From: Intestinibacter bartlettii
GTDB taxonomy: Bacteria; Bacillota; Clostridia; Peptostreptococcales; Peptostreptococcaceae
DNA: 64,000 nt
Assembly: GCF_018917435.1 (NCBI RefSeq)
Contig: NZ_JAHLOQ010000002.1
Coordinates: forward strand, 1-64,000
Direction of reading: 5' to 3'
Position numbers and translations under genes: made by a program. Of this stretch, positions 46,074-54,819 are shown piece after piece (the stretch's first letter is position 1; each line of letters starts with the position of its first letter). The notes under the pieces were generated by a model. It was not told the DNA's origin, searched no databases, and was given only the letters and a program-made list of their open reading frames with translations.

Positions 46074-48734
46074 ATGTTTTATCAAAAAAATTCAGTTCAA
46101 GTTTTAAATGACCTAGATAGTAATTTGACTGGATTAACACAGGAGGAGGCAAAGCTAAGACTAGAGAAATATGGTCTTAATGCATTACAAGAAAAGCCAA
46201 AAACACCAACATGGAAGTTATTTTTAGAAAGTTTTAAAGACCCATTAGTTGTAATCTTATTAATTGCAGCAATGACACAAGTATTTTTAGGAGATACTGT
46301 TGAATCACTTATAATATTTACTGTTCTAGGAATAAATGCTGTTTTAGGTGTTGTTCAAACTAAAAAGGCTGAAAGTTCATTAGATAGTTTAAAAAAATTA
46401 TCTGTTCCAGAGGCAAAAGTAATCCGAAATGGTGAGAAATTAACTATTTCATCAGAAAAATTAGTTCCTGGTGATATAGTACTTCTCGAAGCTGGTGATT
46501 ATGTTCCCGCTGATGGTAGAATTATCGAAGCCCAAACATTAAAAGTTATTGAAGGTATGCTAACAGGTGAATCTGAACCAGTCTTAAAAAATTCAGATAC
46601 TATAAATGAAGATTGTGCACTTGGCGATCAAAGAAATATGGTATTTAGTGGTTCAATGGTTGTATATGGTAGAGCTACTTATGTAGTTACATCATGTGGT
46701 ATGAATACTGAAGTCGGTAAAATTGCAAACTTACTTGAAACTGCACAAAATAAGCAAACTCCACTTCAACAAAAACTTGATGATTTCGGGAAGAAGTTAG
46801 GAATTGCAATAGTATTTTTAGCAGGATTAATATTTGCACTTGAAGTATTTAGAGGTGGCAATTTAATGAATTCATTTATGTTTGCTATCGCCATTGCAGT
46901 TGCTGCAATTCCAGAAGCACTTACTTCAATCGTTACAATTGTTCTTGCATCTGGTACAAATATAATGGCAAAGAAACAATCTATAATTAGAAAATTACCA
47001 GCTGTTGAAACTCTTGGTTCAACAAGTGTTATATGTACTGACAAAACTGGTACATTAACTCAAAATAAAATGACAGTAGTTGAAACTTATCTTTATGGAC
47101 CTGATAGCGATAAATTCAACGGATTTGACTATATTAAAGATTATAACGTTACAAATAATAATACTAAATCACACAGTGATGAAATTGCCGTATCTGGTTG
47201 TGTTTTACAAGAAAGATATTTAAACCTATCTTCTATCCTTTGCAATGACTCAGATATAAATGAAAAAGGTGTAGAAATCGGTGACCCTACTGAAGTAGCT
47301 CTTATAAATTATGCTGAAAAATATAATATAGATTATAAAGCTATAAGAGAAGAATATATCAGAATTTCTGAAATACCATTTGATAGTGATAGAAAACTTA
47401 TGACTACTATAAACTCAGTTGACGGTGAAAGCATAATGTTTACTAAAGGTGCTCCCGATGTAATTTTTAGTAGATGTAAATATGCATTGAAATACAATGA
47501 AGTTGTAGAAATATCAGATGAAATCTTAGATGAATACAGAAAGGTAAATGAAAACTTTTCAAACAGGGCATTAAGAGTTTTAGCATTTGCATATAAAAAA
47601 GTTCCTGATGGATTTGAACCTAGTTTAGATGATGAAGAAAATCTAATATTAATCGGTCTTATGGCAATGATAGACCCACCTCGTGAGGAAGTCTTTGATG
47701 CAGTAAAAGAAGCTAAATCTTCTGGTATAAAGACAATTATGATAACTGGTGACCACAAAACTACTGCAGCTGCAATAGCTCGTGAAATTGGTATAATGGA
47801 AAAAGATGACCTAGCTCTTACAGGAAAAGAATTAGATGCCCTTACTGATGATGAACTTGATAATAAATTAGAAAAAATATCAGTCTATGCAAGGGTATCT
47901 CCAGAAAACAAAATCAGAATCGTAAAAGCATGGCAGAAAAAAGGTAAAGTAACAGCAATGACTGGTGATGGTGTTAATGATGCACCAGCTCTTAAACAAG
48001 CAAATATCGGAATTGGTATGGGAAGTGGTACTGAAGTTGCTAAAGATGCTTCGGCAATGGTTTTAGTCGATGATAACTTTGCCACTATAGTAAATGCAAT
48101 CGAAGTTGGTAGAACAGTTTACAATAATATCAAAAAAGCTATTACCTATCTTTTCTCTGGAAACTTAGGTGGAATAATAGCAATATTATTCGCTGTGTTT
48201 GCTGGTTGGGCTAATCCATTCACAACTATACAATTATTATTTATCAATCTAGTTACAGATTCATTACCAGCAATTTCTCTAGGTTTTGAAAAGCCAGAAA
48301 AAGATACTATGAATAAACCACCGAGAGATCCTAACGAAAGTATTTTATGCAAAAATACTTTAAAAGTAGTTCTTACTAGAGGATCAATCATAGGTCTTGT
48401 TACAATTTTAGCTCAATATATAGGTATGCAGACATCAGCTTCACTTGGGGCTGCGATGGCATTTATAACAATTACTCTATCTAGAATAATTCAAACATTC
48501 GCTGCTCGCTCTAATAGCGAAACAATTTTTAGTCTAGGTATAACTAGCAATAAATATTCATTAGGTGCAGTAATTGTATGCTTAGGAATGTTGTCTCTTA
48601 CTTTCCTTCCTTTTATGAGAGGAATATTTGCAATACCAGCAACATTTGAACTTGTAAACTTAGGAGTTTGTTTAGCTTTAGCTATCACTGCTGTAATTTG
48701 TATGGAAGCTAGTAAGTTTATTAAAAGAAAATAA
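46074..48734 (+). CDS. P2-type cation-transporting ATPase (Ca2+/Mn2+ exporter)
   Basis: An 886-residue SERCA/PMCA-like pump. The N-domain start, TGES (164-167), the ion-site segment AAIPEALTSI (PEAL at 280-283), the phosphorylated aspartate in CTDKTGTLT (Asp323), KGAPD, MITGDH and TGDGVNDAP are all present, with about ten helices. By sequence it is a calcium-type ATPase; the manganese riboswitch in its leader argues that Mn2+ efflux is the physiological role. AGGAGGA precedes the ATG. Confidence 0.93.
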   Translation: MFYQKNSVQVLNDLDSNLTGLTQEEAKLRLEKYGLNALQEKPKTPTWKLFLESFKDPLVVILLIAAMTQVFLGDTVESLIIFTVLGINAVLGVVQTKKAESSLDSLKKLSVPEAKVIRNGEKLTISSEKLVPGDIVLLEAGDYVPADGRIIEAQTLKVIEGMLTGESEPVLKNSDTINEDCALGDQRNMVFSGSMVVYGRATYVVTSCGMNTEVGKIANLLETAQNKQTPLQQKLDDFGKKLGIAIVFLAGLIFALEVFRGGNLMNSFMFAIAIAVAAIPEALTSIVTIVLASGTNIMAKKQSIIRKLPAVETLGSTSVICTDKTGTLTQNKMTVVETYLYGPDSDKFNGFDYIKDYNVTNNNTKSHSDEIAVSGCVLQERYLNLSSILCNDSDINEKGVEIGDPTEVALINYAEKYNIDYKAIREEYIRISEIPFDSDRKLMTTINSVDGESIMFTKGAPDVIFSRCKYALKYNEVVEISDEILDEYRKVNENFSNRALRVLAFAYKKVPDGFEPSLDDEENLILIGLMAMIDPPREEVFDAVKEAKSSGIKTIMITGDHKTTAAAIAREIGIMEKDDLALTGKELDALTDDELDNKLEKISVYARVSPENKIRIVKAWQKKGKVTAMTGDGVNDAPALKQANIGIGMGSGTEVAKDASAMVLVDDNFATIVNAIEVGRTVYNNIKKAITYLFSGNLGGIIAILFAVFAGWANPFTTIQLLFINLVTDSLPAISLGFEKPEKDTMNKPPRDPNESILCKNTLKVVLTRGSIIGLVTILAQYIGMQTSASLGAAMAFITITLSRIIQTFAARSNSETIFSLGITSNKYSLGAVIVCLGMLSLTFLPFMRGIFAIPATFELVNLGVCLALAITAVICMEASKFIKRK

Positions 48735-48772
48735 TAATTCGCATAAATACTACGTTTATAGAATAAAGTTTT

Positions 48773-48810
48773 AGTGAGAAAATAATATTATTTTCTCACT
48801 TTAATTTTTT
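48773..48810 (+). terminator. Terminator after the ATPase gene
   Basis: AGTGAGAAAATAAT and its exact complement abut, followed by TTAATTTTTTT. Confidence 0.8.
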
Positions 48811-48856
48811 TACTCGAGGTGAAATTAATTTATCAGACGAACAGGAGGTAATTAAA

Positions 48857-49324
48857 TTGGCCGAACATGAGAAACATAAGCATATAAAAACTGGATTAGT
48901 TATAATAATAGCAGCAATACTTATCTTAGTTATGCGAATATATATTTTATCTGCAATACTATTTTTACTAGGTATAATTGTTATTTTAAATAGTTTAAGA
49001 ATGAACACTTATAATGTGAACGGAAATAATACTAAAGATGATAATTGTAATTGTCAAAATTGCGACCATAAATGCAATAATTCAGATTGTGACAACATAA
49101 ATAAAGGTTGGCATGATGTAGTTATTCGTAATCCAGTTATTTATGATAACAACAAGATTAATAATATGGGGGATGTTAAAGATGAAGGTTGTGATAATGA
49201 AGTAAAATCTCAAGATGAAACGGAAATTGGTCTTGATGATAAAACTAATACTGATGACTCTCCTCTAATAGAAACTGATAATAATATTATAGATAAGGAC
49301 GGAAATAAAGTTGATGATAACTAG
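48857..49324 (+). CDS. Small membrane protein with Cys- and Asp-rich tail
   Basis: A 155-residue protein of unknown function, starting at TTG eight bases after AGGAGG. Two adjacent hydrophobic stretches (about 11-47) form a hairpin or one long helix. The hydrophilic remainder contains CNCQNCDHKCNNSDC (63-77) and a very acidic C-terminus, which together look like a metal-binding tail. It lies behind the Mn-controlled ATPase, but a terminator separates them, so a shared role is only a guess. Confidence 0.7.
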   Translation: MAEHEKHKHIKTGLVIIIAAILILVMRIYILSAILFLLGIIVILNSLRMNTYNVNGNNTKDDNCNCQNCDHKCNNSDCDNINKGWHDVVIRNPVIYDNNKINNMGDVKDEGCDNEVKSQDETEIGLDDKTNTDDSPLIETDNNIIDKDGNKVDDN

Positions 49325-49405
49325 ATTTATATGTAATTTTAACTAATGACTTTGATAAACAATTTGATATTATACTAATTTAATCAATCAAATCAAACTA
49401 AATTT

Positions 49406-49436
49406 GGTCGCACAATATAGTGCGACCTATTTTTTT
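49406..49436 (+). terminator. Terminator after the small membrane protein gene
   Basis: Perfect GGTCGCAC/GTGCGACC stem followed by TATTTTTTT. Confidence 0.88.
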
Positions 49437-49512
49437 AATTCTAATTTTAAACAACGGAGTTACCTGAAGCGGTAGCAAAGGTATCTCGTTGGCACCATGA
49501 ACGAAGTAAACT

Positions 49513-50808
49513 TTATCTATATTTAGGTAGTGTATTAGCACCGTGTGGAAGTAATGCAACTTTCATATCATCTATTGAACCACCATTTAATTCTTTAGCT
49601 ACTCTTAAAGCTTCATCTAAAGTTTTAACAACATGTATTTTTGTATGTTGGAATTTTTCTGCTGGTATATCTGTTACTATTATCATGTTATATTTTTCAG
49701 CAGTATCAGAAAAATCATATCCTACGAATCCACCAATTGAGAAATCAGCACGTAATGCTTTTTCTCTTTCTTCCATATTTGTAAACTTAACTATTTGGTC
49801 TTCGCAATCTTTGTCTCCAAATCCTTCACTACATTCAGATAATATTATCATTGTTCCGCCTTCTGCTATCATTGCTTTAGAGTTTGCAAGAGTTTTTGAA
49901 GTTTGATATAAGTTTATATCTTTTGGGAAACCACCTGCACTTGCTATAACTAAGTCTGCTCTCTCATCAACATAAACTCCATCTATAGAGTCTACAAGTT
50001 CAGTTGCAGCTTTATGAGCTTTTATCCAATCTCCTGCAAATGCTGCTATTATTTGTTGGTCAGAATTAGCAACTACATTTAATAAATATGCTGGTTTAGC
50101 CATTGCTGCTGCTTCTTCTAAGTCATCATGGAATGGGTTAGATTTTGATAAATTTCCTGAGCAAGCATTTTCATTTGTTCCATTTCCAAATCCAGGATTT
50201 AAAGCGTTACAGTGGTTAGTATTTATAGTTTCTTTTCCTGCTATACCAGGTACTATACTTTTTCTTCCTCCACCATAACCAGCTAAGAAGTGATAAACTA
50301 CTCCACCAGTTAATATTATTTTGTCTGCTTCTATTGCATATCTATTTAACCATACTGGAGTTTTTCTAGATGTTTCACCCATATAAACTAAGTTTTCTTT
50401 GTCTTCACATTGATGATCTACTATTTTTAAACGTTTAAATAAATCTTCCCCTAATAATTCTTTATGTTCTTCATCTGTTTGTTTTCTATGAGTACCACAA
50501 GCAGATATTACTATTATATCTTCATCTGCTATTCCACATTTATTTAGTCTATCAACTAATATTGGTAGATATGTAGGTATTGCTTGCCATTTTCTTGTTA
50601 CATCAGATATTATTATTGCTACTTTATCCCCTTTTTGTACAACTGTTGAAATATCACCTGCTCCTATTGGATTGTCTAAAGCATATTCTATATGTTCTTT
50701 AACACTTCTTTGTGGAAGTTCTACAACATTAGACTCCAATTCACATGCAATTTGTGTTTCTGGTATATTCACTTCAAATTCTATATTACTATATTTCATA
50801 GTATGCAT
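49513..50808 (-). CDS. larA: Nickel-dependent lactate racemase LarA (or LarA-like racemase)
   Basis: A 431-residue LarA-family protein. LarA interconverts D- and L-lactate using a nickel-pincer nucleotide bound to a lysine. Family motifs are SDVTRKWQ, SACGTHRKQT, and VVYHFLAGYGGGRKSIVPG, followed by a histidine in NTNH. The family includes racemases of other 2-hydroxyacids, so lactate is likely rather than certain. AAGGAGGGG precedes the ATG. The cofactor genes larB, larC and larE are not in the window. Confidence 0.88.
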   Translation of the reverse strand: MHTMKYSNIEFEVNIPETQIACELESNVVELPQRSVKEHIEYALDNPIGAGDISTVVQKGDKVAIIISDVTRKWQAIPTYLPILVDRLNKCGIADEDIIVISACGTHRKQTDEEHKELLGEDLFKRLKIVDHQCEDKENLVYMGETSRKTPVWLNRYAIEADKIILTGGVVYHFLAGYGGGRKSIVPGIAGKETINTNHCNALNPGFGNGTNENACSGNLSKSNPFHDDLEEAAAMAKPAYLLNVVANSDQQIIAAFAGDWIKAHKAATELVDSIDGVYVDERADLVIASAGGFPKDINLYQTSKTLANSKAMIAEGGTMIILSECSEGFGDKDCEDQIVKFTNMEEREKALRADFSIGGFVGYDFSDTAEKYNMIIVTDIPAEKFQHTKIHVVKTLDEALRVAKELNGGSIDDMKVALLPHGANTLPKYR

Positions 50809-50977
50809 AAAATAACCCCTCCTTAATGTGGTGCTAAAAAGTCCACCCCTTTTTTTGTCAACTTTAATTTTACCATATATTTACATATTTTTAAACTTTT
50901 TAGCAATATTTATATTCTATTTTTTTCCATGTTATAATTAAATAAAACAAATATATTAATTAATCGAGGTGACTTAT

Positions 50978-51952
50978 ATGCCATTTGAAATAATAAGACA
51001 GGATATTACAAATATGAAAACAGATGTCATTGTAAATCCTATAAATAGTAAGCTCCAATTAAGCGATTCGGGGGTTTGTGGTTCTATCTTAAAAAAGGCC
51101 GGAATTGAAAACTTACAAAATGAGTATAAAACAATAGGCAATATTAAAACCAGTAATGCTGTAATTACAAATGGTTATGATTTAGAATGTAAATATATAA
51201 TTCACACAGTTGGACCTATTTGGAATGGCGGTAAAAATAATGAATCTACCCTACTTTATAATACATATATAAATTGTTTGAATTTAGCTAAAAGTAAAAA
51301 CTGTGAATCTATATCATTTCCTTTGATTTCTTCTGGCAACTTTGGATATCCAAAAGATGAAGCATTAGAAGTTGCAACAAGTGCAATAAAAGACTTTCTT
51401 TCAGAAAATGATCTGCTTATTTATCTAGTTGTATTTGATATAAAATCATTTAAAATAAAAAAAGATTTATTCGATTCAATTACACAGTATATAGATGACA
51501 ATTATGTCGCTACTTTTAAGGATACACGAATTAAACAAAATATAAATGAAGAACCTAAGCCTATATATGAATTTTACTGTGAAAAAAGCTTACTTGATGC
51601 TCTTGAAAATACCGAGGATACTTTTTCACAATGTTTATTTAAACTTATAGATGAATCCGGGTTAACAGATGCACAAGTATACAAAAAAGCTAATATAGAT
51701 AGAAGGTTATTTTCTAAAATTAGAAACAATAAAGATTATACTCCTAGCAAATCTACTATTTTGTCTTTGTCAATAGCTCTTGAACTCGATATAAACAAGA
51801 CTAAAGACTTGCTAAAAAAGGCAGGATTTGCACTATCTCATAGCAATAAGTTTGATATAATTGTTGAATATTTTATATCAAATAAAATATATGATATCTA
51901 TACTATTAATGAAGCCCTTTTTTCATTTGAACAAAATATATTACGCACTTAA
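50978..51952 (+). CDS. Macro-domain protein with C-terminal HTH-like region
   Basis: A 324-residue protein. Residues 1 to about 160 are a macro domain (IVNPINSKLQLSDSGVCGSI, HTVGPIW, LISSGNFGYP), which binds or hydrolyses ADP-ribose derivatives. The last 120 residues resemble an XRE-like DNA-binding fold (DESGLTDAQVYKKANIDRRL, FSKIRNNKDYTPSKSTILSL). The ATG at 50978 follows GAGGTG; the GTG three codons earlier lies in that site. The next gene encodes a VWA protein. A role in ADP-ribose signalling or conflict is possible but unproven. Confidence 0.82.
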   Translation: MPFEIIRQDITNMKTDVIVNPINSKLQLSDSGVCGSILKKAGIENLQNEYKTIGNIKTSNAVITNGYDLECKYIIHTVGPIWNGGKNNESTLLYNTYINCLNLAKSKNCESISFPLISSGNFGYPKDEALEVATSAIKDFLSENDLLIYLVVFDIKSFKIKKDLFDSITQYIDDNYVATFKDTRIKQNINEEPKPIYEFYCEKSLLDALENTEDTFSQCLFKLIDESGLTDAQVYKKANIDRRLFSKIRNNKDYTPSKSTILSLSIALELDINKTKDLLKKAGFALSHSNKFDIIVEYFISNKIYDIYTINEALFSFEQNILRT

Positions 51953-51957
51953 AATTT

Positions 51958-51985
51958 GTCGCCTTTGATGCGACCTTTTTTTATT
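51958..51985 (+). terminator. Terminator between macro and VWA genes
   Basis: GTCGC/GCGAC stem with a short loop, then CTTTTTTTATTTT. It makes the two genes separate or only partly coupled transcripts. Confidence 0.75.
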
Positions 51986-52058
51986 TTACCCCTAGTATAA
52001 TTTAATCATAATAAACAGGGTATTTAACAATTAATTATGAATCTAGGAGGTAATAATA

Positions 52059-52712
52059 ATGAAAGAAAATTTAACTGAATTAGTATTTATCTTAGATAAA
52101 AGCGGATCAATGGCACCACTTGTAGATGATACAATCGGTGGATTTAATTCACTTATTCAAAAACAACGAAAAGAAGATGGAGAATGTATAGTTACTACGG
52201 TTTTATTTAATGACAGTATTGATATTTTACATAATAGGGTTTCTATTGAAAATATAAAAAATATTACAACAAAGGAGTATCAACCTATGGGTTGTACTAG
52301 TCTGCTAGATGCTATGGGGTCTACTATAGATAAAATCAAAGCAGATAATGTAAATACTCCAAAAGAAAAAAGACCTGATAAAGTTTTATTTGCAATAATC
52401 ACAGATGGTGCTGAAAATTCTAGTAAAGAATATAATATTAAACAAATAAAAACTTCAGTCACTACATGTCAGGAATTATTAGGTTGGGAATTTTTATTTT
52501 TAGGTGCAAATATAGATGCAATCGAAACAGCTAGTCAATTTGGAATTCCTAAATCTAGAGCGGCAAATTATAATTGCGATTCAGAGGGTACAGAGCTAAA
52601 TTTTTCTGCAATCAATGACGTACTTTGTTGTGTACGTAGAGACGAACATATAAGTGAGGGTTGGAAATCAAAGATTGAAAAAAATTTTAAAAAGAAAAGA
52701 AAAAACAAATAA
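52059..52712 (+). CDS. VWA domain protein
   Basis: A 217-residue, mostly one-domain von Willebrand A protein. The MIDAS metal site is complete: DKSGSM (Asp13, Ser15, Ser17), the Thr in MGCTSLLDAMG, and Asp in ITDGAEN. No signal peptide or membrane helix, so it is cytosolic; the C-terminus is lysine-rich. AGGAGG precedes the ATG. It follows the macro-domain gene by 106 bases. Bacterial VWA proteins of this size often act in multi-protein complexes such as TerY-type systems. Confidence 0.85.
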   Translation: MKENLTELVFILDKSGSMAPLVDDTIGGFNSLIQKQRKEDGECIVTTVLFNDSIDILHNRVSIENIKNITTKEYQPMGCTSLLDAMGSTIDKIKADNVNTPKEKRPDKVLFAIITDGAENSSKEYNIKQIKTSVTTCQELLGWEFLFLGANIDAIETASQFGIPKSRAANYNCDSEGTELNFSAINDVLCCVRRDEHISEGWKSKIEKNFKKKRKNK

Positions 52713-52770
52713 AAACAAAAATGCAAAACGCAAATCGATTAAAAATAATGATGTTTAGTCTCTAAAATTT

Positions 52771-52820
52771 AAGGATATTTCCAAATATAATTACTCTGTA
52801 TTTTGGGAATATCCTTTTAT
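52771..52820 (+). terminator. Terminator after the VWA gene
   Basis: AAGGATATTTCC/GGGAATATCCTT stem with an AT-rich loop, followed by TTATAT. Confidence 0.65.
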
Positions 52821-52854
52821 ATAATAGTATTTTTTTCCTTACATATAAATTGTA

Positions 52855-52883
52855 TTGACTCTATGTATACAATATATTATTAT
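52855..52883 (+). promoter_or_regulatory. Promoter of the first MATE gene
   Basis: TTGACT (52855-52860), 17 bases, TATTAT (52878-52883). An inverted repeat ATTGTAT-N11-ATACAAT covers the -35 and spacer (52849-52873) and could be an operator. Confidence 0.6.
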
Positions 52884-52981
52884 AATAACATACAAAATAT
52901 TTATACAGAAAAGAGCCATAATAAGTGGCGTATTATATTATTTTATAATCGCTTAAGTACTATTTTGGTTCTGATCACCTT

Positions 52982-53005
52982 ATGATTGATAAATCAGCCA
53001 AATAA
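52982..53005 (+). CDS. Possible seven-residue leader peptide
   Basis: ATG followed by six codons and TAA encodes MIDKSAK. Its last codons lie in the first arm of the terminator at 52996-53030, the arrangement used by translational attenuators. There is no clear ribosome binding site, so it is tentative. Confidence 0.3.
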   Translation: MIDKSAK

Positions 53006-53030
53006 GTGCTACACTTGTTTGGCTTTTTTT
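52996..53030 (+). terminator. Attenuator-like terminator upstream of the first MATE gene
   Basis: AGCCAAATAAGTG pairs with CACTTGTTTGGCT (13 bp, one G-U), followed by seven T. It lies between the promoter and the MATE start (53068), so it would block the gene unless it is bypassed. The leader from about 52890 is otherwise unassigned. Confidence 0.75.
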
Positions 53031-53067
53031 ATTGGATAAATTATTACAATTTGAAAGGAGAATGTCT

Positions 53068-54423
53068 ATGGAAAAGTTAAATTTACTGAGAGATAAAGAA
53101 AGCAAAGTATTTTTTCACTATTTAATCCCAGCAATTTGTTCAACATTAGTTACATCAGTTTATCTTTTAGTTGATACCCTTATAATCGGACAAGGCGTTG
53201 GCGCTTTAGGGATTTCTGCTTTAAATATATTCATGCCTTTCTTTTTAATATTTAACGGACTTGGGCTGCTATTTGGAATAGGAAGCGGAATCTTAATATC
53301 AGCTGAAGATGGAATGGGAAATAAGAAAAAATCAAATCAGTATTTTATAACTGGGCTTGTTTCAGTAGTATCACTTGCTTTAGTTTTAAGTTTAATCTGG
53401 AATCATTATTTAGAATCTTTATGTGTATTTTTAGGAGCAAATGATGACACAATAGGTCTTGTTTTAGAATATGGTAAATGCATTATGATGTTTGCACCTG
53501 TATTTATAATGTCAAACTATTTTGCACCTATAATAAGAAATATGAAAAATCCTAAATTAGTTATGTGCGCTGTATTAACAGGGTCTTTCTTAAATATTAT
53601 ATTAGACTATGTTTTTGTTTTCCCAATGAATATGGGAATATTCGGAGCTGCTTTAGCGACAGTAATCGGTAGTGTAACTACTCTACTTGTTTTATCTACT
53701 CATTTTATTAAAAAACAAAACAGAGTAAAAATAAACAAAGAAACAATATCTTTAAAACTTATAGCACCTATTGTAAAATGTGGTTTTTCAAGCCTTATAA
53801 TGGAAGTGGCAAATGGATTTGTAATATTTATATTTAATATACAAATACTAAAATATATAGGAAACAACGGAATTGTAGTGTACGGAATAATTTCTAACTG
53901 TGTATTAGTTGGTCTTGCTTTATTTAACGGTGTTGCTCAAGCTGCCCAACCAATTATCGCAACTAACTTCGGTGCAAAAGAAAACGCACGTGTTAAAAAA
54001 GTTTTAAAATATGCTATGATAACTACAACTATAATAGGTATTTCATTATTCGCTGTGGTATTTTTATTCACAGGACAAGTTATACAAGTATTTGTCAAAG
54101 CAAATGCTGAAATACTTTCTGTAGGAATACCAGCATTAAGACTTTATTTAAGTGCGTTTTGCATAATGAACATAAATATATTAATCTCTGGCTATTTCCA
54201 ATCTGTCGGAAAAGAAAAAATAGCTATATATGTATCTATAGTAAGAGGATTTTTACTAAATATAATATTAGCATTTGTACTTCCATCAGTACTTCCTGCT
54301 ACTATACTTTGGGCAATAGTTCCTTTAAGTGAATTAATCACATTAATCGGTATAGCATTATATTCTAAAAAAACTTCTACTTCAGAAAATACTTCATTAA
54401 ACAAAGAATTAATATCTGCATAA
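53068..54423 (+). CDS. MATE family efflux transporter
   Basis: A 451-residue, 12-helix multidrug/cation exporter of the MATE family. Typical segments are YLLVDTLIIGQGVGALGISA near the start and NGVAQAAQPIIATNFGAK in the middle. The ATG at 53068 is chosen because AAAGGAG lies seven bases upstream; the open frame begins earlier at a TTG without a site. It has its own promoter and leader terminator, suggesting induction. It is not closely alike to the second MATE protein at 62420-63787. Confidence 0.92.
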   Translation: MEKLNLLRDKESKVFFHYLIPAICSTLVTSVYLLVDTLIIGQGVGALGISALNIFMPFFLIFNGLGLLFGIGSGILISAEDGMGNKKKSNQYFITGLVSVVSLALVLSLIWNHYLESLCVFLGANDDTIGLVLEYGKCIMMFAPVFIMSNYFAPIIRNMKNPKLVMCAVLTGSFLNIILDYVFVFPMNMGIFGAALATVIGSVTTLLVLSTHFIKKQNRVKINKETISLKLIAPIVKCGFSSLIMEVANGFVIFIFNIQILKYIGNNGIVVYGIISNCVLVGLALFNGVAQAAQPIIATNFGAKENARVKKVLKYAMITTTIIGISLFAVVFLFTGQVIQVFVKANAEILSVGIPALRLYLSAFCIMNINILISGYFQSVGKEKIAIYVSIVRGFLLNIILAFVLPSVLPATILWAIVPLSELITLIGIALYSKKTSTSENTSLNKELISA

Positions 54424-54426
54424 TCT

Positions 54427-54460
54427 AAAAAGGGAATGCCCAAATAAGCATTCCCTTTTA
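54427..54460. terminator. Bidirectional terminator between MATE gene and HMA2 cluster
   Basis: AAAAGGGAATGC/GCATTCCCTTTT perfect stem with T-runs on both sides; ends both converging transcripts. Confidence 0.88.
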
Positions 54461-54505
54461 TAATTTTTATTTTAATATAGAACTTATAAATTTTATCTTA
54501 TTTAA

Positions 54506-54784
54506 TTATTCAGCATCTACTGCTTCTTCCATAGTAGCTTCAACATTTACTTCTTTTTCAGCTATTAAATCTTCTATTAATTCTTTTGATTCCATTAATT
54601 CTTCTAATGACATGTTTGCATAATCTTTATGATTAACAGTTTGTACATTTATACCTTGTTTTTTAAGGAATCCATCTACTTTAGTTTGATTTTTTTTATA
54701 GATATAATAACCTACTGCGCATACACCTACCCCAACTGCTGCACCTTTTAAATGATCTTTGTTAATTGATTGTAATATTGCCAT
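54506..54784 (-). CDS. Small single-pass protein of the HMA2/P1B cluster
   Basis: A 92-residue protein with one glycine-rich membrane helix (GAAVGVGVCAVGYYIYKKNQ) after a short start and an acidic helical C-terminus. No family is recognised. Its architecture and position at the end of a P1B-ATPase operon recall the PacL/DUF1490 helper proteins of mycobacterial P-type ATPases; this is analogy only. AGGAGG precedes the ATG, and 35 bases separate it from the upstream gene. Confidence 0.7.
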   Translation of the reverse strand: MAILQSINKDHLKGAAVGVGVCAVGYYIYKKNQTKVDGFLKKQGINVQTVNHKDYANMSLEELMESKELIEDLIAEKEVNVEATMEEAVDAE

Positions 54785-54819
54785 AATATATCTCCTCCTG
54801 TGTAAGTTAATTTATATTT

